From Phialocephala subalpina (taxonomy: Eukaryota; Ascomycota; Leotiomycetes; Helotiales; Mollisiaceae), in contig FJOG01000009.1 in the NCBI GenBank assembly GCA_900073065.1, positions 375,647 through 439,646 on the forward strand: a stretch of 64,000 bases of DNA. The letters are read 5' to 3'. Shown in pieces: positions 11,959 through 22,780 of this stretch (position 1 is the stretch's first letter; the number at the start of each line of letters is the position of its first letter). Under the pieces are notes generated by a model. That model searched no databases, had not been told where the DNA came from, and saw nothing but the letters and a program-made list of their open reading frames with translations. Made by a program: the position numbers and the translations under genes.

Positions 11959-13080
11959 TCATCTCAATCCTGACTTGGGAGGACTTGTGTTTTAATTGCT
12001 GCGATTTAGCGAGGGCTTGTCATCATTTACCTATACTGTCTGTTCGAAGAGGGATTCCCGGCGTTTATTGTCTTGTTTGAAACCACACCTGTATTTCCTT
12101 TGTCTGAATAGGGATGGGGAAGGGCATATTGTAAGAAGCATATCATCGGAGGAAATTGGAAATGGGATGACCTTATGTGGTATGAACAGAGGAAGATAGG
12201 AATTCAATTGGAAACTCACTTCACTTCTTTTGCATCGTATATTTATAGAAAACCAATATTTGAAATAAATACCCATAAAAAACTCCATCCTCTCCCAAAT
12301 TGTGAACTTTCACCGCCTCAGTTCAGGTTTCAAACATCACCTCATACCAACACTTGATGTACGACGTAATCAACTGACTTGTCCACCAATCCCCAATCTC
12401 TCAACCATCTCCTCTCGCATCCCCTCACCTGTCCGTCATCATCTTCGCCCACCACTCACATCATCCCATCAACTGAAAAGCAGGCTTTGGTATTTCTGTT
12501 GCACATCGCATTCCAAACAATATAAATCACGCATTCGTACCTGCCTGTGAACCTGGTGTTCCTGCTTGAAGCCCCACTCTCTCACTTGTTCTCTCATTTC
12601 CACCATTCATGCGTCCTCCACAGATGCAAGCTCAGCATCACAGTAATCAAAATTTCGATATTCTTATTGATCCTTCAGGCTCGGCACAGATACGGATAGT
12701 CAATTGGGTTTGGACCGAGCGGACGACATCTTTATCGAAAATGAGATTGAAATAAAATGAGAATTCCGTACTTGTGCTTGCACAATTAAACTTTATCTTG
12801 GATAACCTCATGACCCACAAAGTCGTTCTCGAAGCATGTTCTAGGTATTTTCAATCTCCAACACTGTTTCCTGTATGATCTCTATTCATTTACTAGTTTC
12901 AAATGCCATGCGCAGCACTCGATTATTTCTCGCGGATGTTTCGCTCAAAATGGAAAGGAATCGAAGCAAAACTCGAAATAGAGGAGGCAGGAGGTCCTTT
13001 CTCGTCTCAAGGGAGAGGAGCTCCACGCTCAAGGAGAAGCTAAGATGAGCACCAGCACCGCAGCAATCTCAACTGCGAAG
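11959..13080. other. Intergenic region between the bZIP gene and the repeat array
   Basis: AT-richer than its surroundings and without a supported gene. A single TTTTCAATCTCC at about 12851 resembles one end of the short inverted-repeat element family, but the opposite end is missing. Confidence 0.5.
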
Positions 13081-13084
13081 AAAG

Positions 13085-16040
13085 ATCATATGATCCTCTC
13101 TTTTCATTTGTTCATCTCAATTGCGACTTGCAACAGTCGTTTTCCTCTTCGTTTTCTGTCGCTTGACTCGGTTGGATGTTTTCAAGTTCGGCCCCCATTC
13201 TGGATGTGGAAGTTTCTCCACGTTCGAGATTCAGCAATGTCAAAGCACAAGTGGAACTTATGGACTGAAAACCTCAACCTCGACTCATGGAGTTTGACCC
13301 TCCAGGAGGATTATCATATGATGGGCTATATTCATTTATCCAAATTCTCTCAGACGTGCAACAGTTCACTTTCTCTGCTCTTTGCTCTCGCTCGAGCATC
13401 TCGATATTGACGCTCTCCCGCTCCAAAAATGGAATGAAGTCCAGACCCGGCGTTGAGTCTCATCAAACATTTATGGTTCATCTTGAATCGATGAAGATCA
13501 TAAGTTATATGATGCTCTATATTCATTGGTTCATTTCAATTGCGACTTGCAGAATAACGTCTTGTCTTCCCCCTTGGTCTCGCAAGTGGGGATGAGGGTC
13601 GAAGTGGATTCTCAAGATGGAAATCAGTCTCGACTTCAACATCCGAGGACTCGATGAAGATCATAAGATACCTATATTCATTTATTCCTTCGGATGAAGA
13701 CGTGCAACAGTCCCTCTTTACTTCTTTTTCAGTCGCGCACTTCGATGAGACGTGGAGCTTTCGTCAGAGCAGAATGTTGGACTCCACCTCTATCTCGAAA
13801 ATGATGACCATAAGATCCCCTATATTCATCAAACTAATCGACTACCGACATGCAACAGAGAAGGAGGAAGAGGTACTGCCTCTAAAAGCTGATCTCCCGG
13901 ACCGAGAATGGGCGAGTGGAATTTGGAGGTGGTAGTCTGAAGCTTCGAACACCTCAATAGCCGTAAGTTCGAAGCTGCGATGGGATCATAAGATGCTCTA
14001 CGTTCATATAACCTTAAGTCATACGACACGCAACACGGATAACTGACAATGGGGCACTCTTGCATTCGCGCCTCAACTTGGGCCCCACGACAATAAGATG
14101 CGCTATATTCATATAACCATAAATTCAAGACGTGCAACAGACGGCCCTCACAAAAATAGGAAAGACGGTAGAACTCAAAATGGACCTCAGACCTCAACTT
14201 GAAGATCATAAGATACCCTATATTCATATAACCTTATAATTCACGACATGCAACAAGAGCGGTTGTCGCGCTTGAACATAAATCAAAATAAATAAATCAA
14301 AACAGGGACCCAAGAATCTCAAAGAGGAAATGCCGTTAAATGAGGATATAAGATGAACCCTATGCGATCCACCACGACGTGCAACATAAGCAGGATCTCG
14401 AACTCAAACAGGAAACAAATGAATCTAGAAGATCATAAGATATAAGATGAGAGCTATACGCTCCGCTGCGATGTGCAACAGAGGGGAGAACATGTTTTCA
14501 AAGGAAACCCAAATCCATACCAGGTCCGAGATTGAGCCTCATATGTTGAGAAGCTCAACAATCTCATCGTGAAGATCATAAGACGAGAACTATTCACTCC
14601 ACCTACGATGCGCAACAGAGCAAGGTGGAAGAAGAGCAAACTTTCTCAGAGTGGAGGGAAGAGGGTCGTTTGTAAATTGAGACCTTGACAGATCCTCTTT
14701 CTCGCCCCTTCGCCCCCCAGAGCAGCAGGATTAAGATTAAAACCCATGCCCAGGATCTCCATCCTTGAGCCTCATCTCCCTTTCGGACATCCGTCCGACT
14801 CGTCCATCATCTCGTCCACGGGAAGACCCACCTTCCCGAACCTTCCTTCCACCACTTAAGCTGCGCCGCATGCACAGCTCACACGTTCGTCCACGTGCGA
14901 CATGCAACAATTCCCTTAGTATCTTCCTAGACGCCCATCAACGTGGACGAAAGCGGAAGTGTTGAAGCCAAAGATAGTGGAAGGAAAGTGGGGTTCATAG
15001 ATTGCGGCGTGGACGATGGCCAGACGAAAGTTTAAAACATCCACCTCACGGAACGAATTTTCCAGAGGCGGAATTTCTCCTCGTCCACTGCGATCCGCAA
15101 CAAAGAGAATTTTCGTCTCACTTGTAAATTCAACTCAAGACGAGACGAGACGGAGAAGGTGGTGAGCTGATAAAATCCCGTTACCAAGGTCTTGGGCACT
15201 TTAAAGGTGGACGAGACTTCCGTTGCATCCGCGGAACAACTTTTGAGTTCGCTCGCTCCAAGCATGAAGGAAGAATTCTTCCACAGACGGCGGAATTGGC
15301 GCTCCATTACGATATGCAACAAAGGGTCCAATGTCCCAACCAAACGCTCTCTTTCTTGTGAAAGGAAGCCTCGTCTCGAGCAAGAGTCAATTCGGGACCG
15401 AGAACCGAGAACGGACCTCTTGGTGGTGGCTTCATCTTTTAAGGTTTGGAGGTTTGGGATTGAACGTGCTTGTGGACGGCGGCTGAAAAGGTCGATTTTT
15501 GAAGTTTGAAAGGGAAAATTGGAGCGAGTATGAGAGTTAGTCCACCTTGCGATATGCAACAGGAATTTGAAGTTGTTAGTTCCGAGCTGTGAAGAAGGAA
15601 AAGGTGGAAATGGTGAAGGTGTTGACGTGCATCACTAGCGTGGGGAAATGCATCGCGAGAAATCCCGCGCGTGTGGACTGCGAAGACCTCACTTCCACCT
15701 TGAAATATATTTCTCATCTGCACTCCACCTTCGAAATGCAACAAAAAGGCCCAACTTTTCCGTTCCTGGCGATCGAGGCAATATTCCAAGACCCTATGGC
15801 TCCTCACTCGCGATACGACGTGGATTAGAAGTCTTCGAGAGCTTGAGAGGTCAGGATGGTGGGAGCTATGTGGACGACATGCAGGTGGACATCTGACGTG
15901 TTGACATTCCACCCGATGTGTTAGAGCTTAGATGGATCAATTTGTCCATCTGGACATTAGAATGGCGCCATGTGACGACGTGCTGGAGCGGATGCCTTCC
16001 ACTTGTCGACGTGCAACAGAGGGGAGGAAGGCTTGAAGAG
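13085..16040 (+). repeat. Array of about 17 degenerate units with a GCAACA core and flanking complementary arms
   Basis: The core, best written CGAYRTGCAACA, recurs with GCAACA-type motifs starting at 13130, 13358, 13549 (degenerate), 13704, 13852, 14030, 14134, 14250, 14381, 14474, 14612, 14903, 15097, 15316, 15556, 15738 and 16012. Gaps vary from 93 to 291 bp. Units up to 14612 usually also carry GATCATAAGAT and often CTATATTCAT before the core; later units carry TCCAC or CGTCCAC instead. Several cores lie in the loop of a perfect short stem: GATCC with GGATC (14366/14393), TCCACCT with AGGTGGA (14598/14623), TTCGTCCACGT with ACGTGGACGAA (14886/14941), TCCACCTT with AAGGTGGA (15541/15601), GCCTTCC with GGAAGGC (15994/16026). 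Spacers between units are unrelated. Reading frames across the units are inconsistent, so it is not a coding repeat. Function is unknown. Confidence 0.75.
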
Positions 16041-16164
16041 GTGGATATCGATATGAAGAGCAATGGGAGAGCAGGGAGTTGGCTGGACTGCATCAAGGTG
16101 TCGTCCTATCTGGAACGGTTCGAACTTCGATGATATTCCGAACCTGCAGAAAATTTGCGCCTCC

Positions 16165-16711
16165 CTATCGAAAAGAGTATCCTCCTGGTACCAAGGAGAC
16201 AGGATCCGATGAACAGGTGTTATTCAGGAGACCTTCATGACGGCCATCTATGATGATTGAAGAGACCAATCTAGACAATGATACAACTCCGCTGTCATTA
16301 TTCGAATGAGCCTGTGAGATACCAGAGGAAGCAGACCATACCGCACCACAATGTATCGAGGAACTCATCACCCCTATTGGAAGTATCCTCGTGAATCGAA
16401 ACAGAATGCAGCCGTTCAGGATAGAACAAAACATCCATTGTGTAGGAAATCCGGGGCCCTACGTACTTGCTAGCCAGGGTCCGGGCAGCAGAAACACCGG
16501 TAGCCGCGATCCATATTGGAATTCCCATACAATCCTCGATACAAAATGCTGATTCGGGCGGTTGAAACGAGGCTGGATAGATACTGGATGTGTACCTAAT
16601 GCGTACTAGATGCCTAGTGGACGGCGAGGAGCACGAGATGGATATCTTCATCCTATGTTTCGAGATAACAACCTCGTCATAGTAGGTAATTGTGCCCTTG
16701 CTATACGTCAA
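16165..16711 (-). pseudogene. Possible remnant of a patatin-like protein gene
   Basis: The minus-strand frame 16711-16298 reads like a protein interior: HLVRIRYTSS..., then IPIWIAATGVSAARTL and SYTMDVLFYPERL. The first two blocks weakly recall the R-S-Y ... IWEAARATSAAP region of patatin-like phospholipases fused to fungal STAND proteins. The catalytic GxSxG and DGG parts are absent here and no start or splice structure is convincing. Treat this as a decayed fragment at best. Confidence 0.2.
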
Positions 16712-17740
16712 GAGATTGAGAACTTTCTGCGGCCGAATTTTTCCCTAGTAGAACTACAAAGGCAGATGGTTCTTGTGAATATTCAACCTCGACCTCGATT
16801 CTTCCTAAGAATTTGGAAACCCCAATACAGAAGACAAGCAAGTATCGCACCTACTCCATTAGATCAAATCCCTCAGCTGTCTCCAGCCTTTGAAGAGCTT
16901 TCGTCGCATATCGCCCCCGCCCAATGTCCCACCTCTGCTACAACTCTAGCAAGTCCTACTAGCTTTTTCGCATGTCGAAAATTCGAAGACATTCCAGACA
17001 TCGAGAAACACGGAGTGAGCAGATGGACTTTCCAAAAGCACGCTGAAGAGACAGACGTGAGTTTCACTGAATTTTCCGCCGGCGCATAGCAGATGGCGGG
17101 GCGGGTGGAGGTGCGGGGTGGAACTACGAGAGCAGCCCTCCCGCTCATATTCGCTCCGCAACCGCACACATCTCAATACTGGTAGTCCTGTGGAATGTAA
17201 TATATGCTACACAGATCCCTCGAGTGGGAGGCGATATCGAACATTTGGGCAGAGCGACTTGTGGCCCAGGGTCAGAGAGGGAAGGGACGAGTTAACAAGA
17301 CCATCCAACTCCTCTCGTGACTTCCTAGCCATGTTTTCACTAAGATAAGCAGGAGCTCTCTCGAGGCTCTCAAACTCCCAAGGTATCTTTGCCCTCCCGA
17401 AAACGCCTTGCAACACTTCGACTGGTTATGTGGCGCTCATTTTGTCAAACTTGCCCAATGGGGTTGACACTGACTTTTGGATTTGTCCCAATCAACTGAA
17501 ATCTGCAAAATGAATCACGTTTGAGAAATGCAAACGCTGGTAGCTCGGGTGCAGTGGCTCGGCTATCAAGGAGCGAAGCCTCCACAAGTTAGGACGTCCA
17601 ACAATCGATTCATCTCAACTTTGACAGCGCACCTCCATGAGATAAGATATACGGGCCGTCGCTCAGAACATAAGATGTCACATACCCCAGCCACGCCTGT
17701 CATTTCCAGTTGATTTGCTAGGGCTTCCTTCATTTCTGCC
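16712..17740. other. Intergenic, no supported gene
   Basis: A 159-residue plus-strand frame (16610-17089) and overlapping minus-strand frames are open, but I find no motif or splice signal to choose between them. Confidence 0.4.
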
Positions 17741-20064
17741 ATGGAACAGCAAAATAAACCACCCAATGGTCGGATACAGTTTCTTGCATCCGCCATTGCA
17801 AGTGTCAATCGTTCGCCTCAGGTCTTGAGTCCTATTATTGCTATCACCTTAGATGTCTCAATCATCATTCTTTTGATTTTTATCCTGAGAGTTGAGACAT
17901 TCTTAGACAATTGGGCCAGTCCTGCGGAGAATATTCACTTGATATATGCCACGTTTCTCACGGTTCTAGCGACTTCGTTCACATCCCTCACGGCCAACTC
18001 TATTCGAAAATTGTGGCTCAGACGACTTGTCTTCCTACCAACAAAATCCGATTTGGGAGCTCAGAGGCAGGCTGTCCAATAAGTCAGTTGACTGATCAAT
18101 CAACTGATCAGTCGTCAGTTAAAGCCATTCGGTTGACCATTTTAAATTAGATCGGTAAATCAGCCGGCTATGTACTCAACTTATCAGTAACTGATCAGTT
18201 GGAGAGCCTCGGAATACTCTATTTGTAAGTACAAATGTGGCTATTTTAAGGCCAAAGTTGTCCAAAAAGTCGAGAATTTAAAAGCAAAGTCTCTAAATTT
18301 TAAGACTTGAAAATAGCTCCCAAATACTTTAAAAATAATTGCAGTTATAGCTATAGAGGTCTATTATACTTAGAAGAGTTTAAAGAATAGATAAGCTATT
18401 AGATTTTGCGAGTATATCTTCAAGTTTTTATTAGTATAACGTGACTTTTTAGTCACGTTTTCAACTGATCAGTTGAGTACAATCAGTCATTCAGTTGGGC
18501 CCTTTATGATCAGTCACTCAGTTGATGGTTTGCCCTCAACTGATGACTGACTGACTGACTTATTGGACACCCTGCTCAGAGCCGCATCAAGGTCCTTATG
18601 GGATTGGGTGGCCTCAAGGACCAGTTAGGAGCTTGGCAAGCAACATTGTCTTTCATCTTGGCCGCCAGCCTTGTCACTACTTCTATCGTTGCTGGCTTGA
18701 CCCCAAAATCCATCGTTTGTGAGTTCAACTATATATTTGACTGTGAAAGTCACGTACAATGGAGGAAACGGCTGACCACGATTAGATGTAACCGACTCTA
18801 CCGCTGGATATATCTACACGCTTCCAGATCAAACTTGCATCAACGACTCCGGGCAAAATTCGGTCGCCGGCCAGTGGTTTTCATGGACATTGCCCGATGG
18901 CTCGAACCTATCTTACGACCAGGATCCGGGCATCGCCTCTCGGCTTTTTTGTGATGCCGGAGTAGCAGAGGATCTCCTCATAAAAGCAACAATGAATCGA
19001 CCTGAGCTCGTCGGATATATCCTAGCTGATTCTCTGGTTTTTCCAAACGCCGCGGGTGTGCCTTGGGGGTTCTCGGGTCTCGGCGATGTCTTTGGTACTA
19101 TTCGGACCTCCAGCTTTCTTTGGGCGTCGCGCTGCCTACCTGTTCTCCAACAAAACCCAGTTCGGTGCTTCACCGCTGGTAACACGACAATTGAAAGCAC
19201 CGGAGTGTTATCCGTAACTAATGGAGATTGCAAGATCGTTGGCAAGAGTCTTCACGTGAATCTATCAAGCAACTCGGCTGCAGTGCTTGGAGCGTGCACC
19301 AAAAATCACCCCATTGGAAAAGCGACTATACTGCTCGGTGCCACGACTGCGGGTCGGAATAGTACTTCGTACGGATTTCTAACCAACGACACTCCTACCT
19401 ATGCTGGTGATCTGGCGCAGGCAGTTGGCGACAATTACCCCACCGGTCGCTCGACTTATGCTGTGACTTGTCAAGTCGATCTTACCCAGGCTGTAGGACT
19501 TCGAATGCTGAACTACTCCCGCTCTGATAGTATCGGCCAATGGCAACAAGTCGGGACGTCTGTTCTAGCGGAGAGCGGCTTCTGATATCGGGTTCAAGCT
19601 AACTCAAACTCGAGCTGTAGTATCTACGACACTGATCAAAACGAGGTCACACTGGAACAAATTCTTGGCAACGGAGCTCTTGCAACAGGTGCTGGCGCTG
19701 TGGCCTTTACTGGCAGAGAATACACTATGATGGATGGTTTGATATATTGATGAATGTGGTAAGTTGGACTGTTAATGGAGTAATATTTGAGAATTTTAAT
19801 AATGTTTTGGAAGAAGTTTTTGGTCTGGATATTGCTATCGCTATGGGTCTGTTCTAGGGAGGTTTCAGCAACACTTATCCTAGTTCAGCCAATACGTCCA
19901 TGGCGAATAGAACACATGCGTACACACGGATTCGACTCAGACCCAATAGTCTTTGGGGCCTGCTGTACCTACTTCCACCGCTGTTCTCGTGTGGAGTTCT
20001 GGTCTACCTCGTTCTGGAATCCCTGGGGCACAATGGGTGGAGAAGAAAAAGCGCTCGTCAATGA
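17741..20064 (+). pseudogene. Broken gene for a multi-pass membrane protein, interrupted by a transposable element
   Basis: The frame opens at 17741 (MEQQNKPPNGRIQFL) with two hydrophobic segments, and runs into a 507-bp insertion at 18068-18574. Dropping the insertion and one copy of its target duplication rejoins the frame as GAQ-SRIKVLMGLGG. A 67-nt intron follows (18719-18785, GTGAGT to TAG). A Cys- and Gly-rich predicted extracytoplasmic part leads to TGA at 19583, after which the same frame stays open (YRVQANSNSSCSIYD). A frame change around 19740-19770 and TAG at 19855 precede a last hydrophobic segment (LWGLLYLLPPLFSCGVLVYL) and a stop at 20062-20064. TGA from CGA and TAG from CAG are both single C-to-T changes. 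I recognise no family. A live version would be an integral membrane protein with a large lumenal or external domain. Confidence 0.65.
18068..18574. mobile_element. hAT-like non-autonomous element (507 bp) with 8-bp target duplication
   Basis: Ends are CAGGCTGTCCAATAAGTCAG on the left and, read from the other strand, CAGGGTGTCCAATAAGTCAG on the right: 19 of 20 positions match. Flanks are CTCAGAGG (18060-18067) and CTCAGAGC (18575-18582), 7 of 8 identical, the length expected of hAT insertions. Subterminal regions are packed with CAACTGATCAG repeats in both orientations, the kind of site hAT transposases bind. The AT-rich interior has no reading frame, so it depends on a transposase elsewhere. 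It sits inside the exon of the membrane-protein gene. Confidence 0.88.
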
Positions 20065-20770
20065 GAAAGGAATCATGCAGGTCGCAAAACAGACAGATAT
20101 CAAGTAGTCTCAACGCACAACGGACTCTGCGACATCTTCTTCAAAGCCCAGCAAAATATCTCAAAGATGGTGAGATCTATATCGATCCTTCGACCCACCA
20201 AGCTTCTTTGTCTCTATTTCGAGAAGTTGTCATATTCCTAAACATTGGTGGATAGCTTCGCACGTGCTAGTGCCGTCCAGAAGAAATACCAGTACCACGG
20301 TTTGCACAGGCCTAATCGCACTAAATTCTCTCAAGTGTGAAATCTTCGCCTTCCTCGAAACATTTTCAACTCGTCACCCCTCAAAATCAAACCTACTTAA
20401 TGATGATACGTCCAGTGTATCTGCGTCACCGCAATATCCTAATGGTGCCATGCCTTCTCCGTATCGCCGTATCAGCGGAATGACCGTTCCTAGCACATTT
20501 CTGAGAGATTCTTTTATTGTTTTGTTTTGTTCTCAAATCGGATTGAATTCGAGGCCATTTCGAATTGAGTTGGAACACATTGCTTTCTTTGGGGCCTTTG
20601 GTTTTCTCTGATGGGAAACACAATATAAGCCCACCCAAGGCTCCCGACGAGTCGCACGGGAACAGATGGTGGCGTTCGTGGAAACAAGGCTCATTGCCCG
20701 AAACGGACGAGAACTGAATCAAACATTCCTTGACCGCCTGGTTCATCCAGCTAAATAAGCTAGCTACGGG
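20065..20770. other. Intergenic, possibly the decayed tail of the preceding gene
   Basis: One frame stays open from 19953 to 20255 beyond the pseudogene stop, so part of its C-terminus may lie here. Otherwise I see nothing. Confidence 0.3.
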
Positions 20771-20950
20771 GCTCCCTGGTCGCGACTTGCAACAAAGGTC
20801 CAGGAGAGAAGAAATAGGGACTCAAGGGCCACAATGCAGGGAACCTCGCATCGCGGGAGATAAGCCCTTGCGCACATCCCAGCCAGAGAAAGCCATGTAC
20901 AACCCTTGCCAGGAATAGTATTGCACTGGGGATGCGCAACAAAACGCTTT
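20771..20950 (+). repeat. One clear and one weak outlying copy of the GCAACA hairpin unit
   Basis: At 20775-20804 the core GCGACTTGCAACAAAG lies between CCTGG and CCAGG, a 5-bp perfect stem with a 20-nt loop, extendable through a bulge to CTCC and GGAG. A second core GATGCGCAACAAAA follows near 20935, flanked only by GCG and CGC. The roughly 145-bp spacing and loop match the 13-16 kb array nearly 5 kb away. Confidence 0.55.
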
Positions 20951-21406
20951 AACCGGACTAGGGAAGAAGACTTTTGGAGAAGTCCGGATGCGCTTTGGCT
21001 ATGGCGTATGCGGCTTCAGCAATAGTCGGGAGCCAAGTGACTTAACGATTAACCTTGCATCGCGACATTCCGATGATGCCTGTATGATTGGCCGTGGTGA
21101 CTAATTATGGGGTTGCTTGCATCATGAGGCTCTTCGCCCTTCGGCATTACAGGCCAGTATTGAGTGGTATCCCATCGCTGCCACGTGGCTCCGGCGACCA
21201 CAAAAACACACCACCATCTGCAATCTGTTCACCTTGCCATACAGTCCTCGGCATTGGAGTAGTCTCCGTGACCGTGCTTGTTTTCTCTCATATGCACATA
21301 AAGCGCCGCGCCGTGCATCCTAAGATCGAAAACTAGTAACGCTTTGACTTTCTATTGACATCCGAATCACTACTTCACAGCCCATCTTTTTTGTTCTCTC
21401 CTAGAC
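20951..21406. other. Promoter region of the amidohydrolase gene
   Basis: No gene is visible. The 60 bases before 21407 are pyrimidine-rich (TTTTTTGTTCTCTCC), consistent with a core promoter or leader. Confidence 0.35.
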
Positions 21407-22467
21407 ATGGATAGTTGCAAGCTCCCTGAGCGAATTGACGTTCACTGTCACGCAGTACCTGAAAAGTACCGTGAGAAATTGATCAAAAATGGCTTTCAGA
21501 ATCCTGATGGAATGCCAGCCATTCCAGTACGTCTTTTGTGCCCCGCACTTCAGTACCTCGCTCACAAATTCAGCCATGGGACGCTGAAATCCACCTTCAA
21601 CTCATGAAAGATCGCAACATCAGCAGGTCAATCCTAAGCATCACCTCCCCAGGAACAAATCTCACGCCCAACAATGCGGCTGAAGCTACCACCACGACCC
21701 GCCAAACCAACGAAGAGCTTTCCTCCATCTGCAGATCTCACCCCGAGCACTTCTCATTCTTCGCCTCTCTCCCTCTCCCCTTAGTCTCCGAGTCCATCCA
21801 AGAGATCGACTACACTCTCGACACCCTCGGCGCAGTCGGGTTTACCATCATCTCCAACGCCCACGGCCTCTACTTAGGCGACCCAACCTTCACGCCCGTC
21901 CTGGAGAAACTCAATTCGCGAAAAGCAACGATCTTCATCCACCCCACAACCTGCAACCTTATAATCCCCGAATCCCACCCTTTCGTCAAACCAGTCACCG
22001 TCCTCCCGTACCCTCGTCCCATGATGGAATTCATGTTCGACGAGACCCGAGTTGTAGCTAACATCCTCCTCTCCGGTCTCTTGGATACCTATCCAGACCT
22101 CACATTTATCATGTCGCATTGCGGATGTACTTTACCTCCTATTATTGATCGTATTGGTGCTTTTGATGCGATTTTGTGCGGGAGGGAGGATTCGAGTCAA
22201 AGATTCAAGGATTTGTTGAAGAGAAGGTTCTACTTTGATCTTGCGGGGAAACCGTTCCCGGAGCAGATTCACGGGCTAGTCAGGATGTTAGGGGGAGCCG
22301 GAGAGGCGAGCAGCAGGTTGGTTTATGGGAGTGATTTTCCGTTTACGCGGGAGAAGGCCGTTATTGGGTTGCAGGATTTGATGGAGGGGGGTCTGGAGGA
22401 GATTTTTGGAAAAGAGGTGATGGGGGATATTTATGTTGGGAATGCAAGGAAGTTGCTTAATCTGTGA
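21407..22467 (+). CDS. Amidohydrolase-family protein (ACMSD-like decarboxylase or hydrolase), 337 aa
   Basis: Exons 21407-21526 and 21574-22467 flank a 47-nt intron (GTACGT to CAG) that keeps frame. The fold's metal ligands are in place: HxH in DVHCH (H13, H15), His163 in FIHPT, His222 in IMSHCG and Asp294 in YGSDFPF. This pattern and the length fit the amidohydrolase 2 family (aminocarboxymuconate-semialdehyde decarboxylase, gamma-resorcylate decarboxylase and relatives), zinc-type cytosolic enzymes acting on aromatic or muconate carboxylic acids. The substrate cannot be read from sequence. Neighbours offer no pathway context: a broken membrane-protein gene upstream and a cell-wall-type gene downstream, convergent. 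Confidence 0.88.
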
Positions 22468-22780
22468 AAGTTGAAGCTGAAGGAAAGAGATACGGTGCTG
22501 GAGTCTTGGAGTCTTGGAGTCAGGAGTTAAGGTTGACTTGTAGTCTGGCGCTGCAAGACTATCGCACGAGCAACCTGGACTTTGTCTAGGCTGACGTTCA
22601 ATGTCCAATTTTGAGAGGGACATTCCTCAATTTTTTTCTAAATACTTGCTTGCCTCATATTCTAGAAACTTTCTATCATCCTATATCTCTGTATCGTGAT
22701 GCTTCTGCTCCTATTTTTTCTAAATTTCCGTTTTCAGTTCGCTGATGCCATTGTGCACCCCGACCCGCACCCTCACCATC
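22468..22780. other. Short convergent intergenic region
   Basis: Lies between the ends of two converging genes. T-rich stretches (TTTTTTTCTAAATAC, TTTTTTCTAAATTTCC) near 22627 and 22713 may serve 3'-end formation. Confidence 0.3.

Noticed and set aside
12845..12870. Fifth copy of the short inverted-repeat element (TTTTCAATCTCC)
   Set aside because: No complementary right end within several hundred bases. The same holds for TTTTCAATCTCC near 25150.
13085..16040. CRISPR-like array
   Set aside because: Repeats are short, degenerate and irregularly spaced, lie in a eukaryotic genome, and no cas-like gene is nearby.
13085..16040. Cores as splice acceptors (CAACAG) of a chain of mini-exons
   Set aside because: Later units end CAACAA, CAACAC or CAACAT, branch points are lacking, and the frames between units do not join.
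17400..17420. Another hairpin unit at CTTGCAACACTTCG
   Set aside because: The core lacks the CGAY lead-in and has no convincing arms; GCAACA alone is expected by chance.
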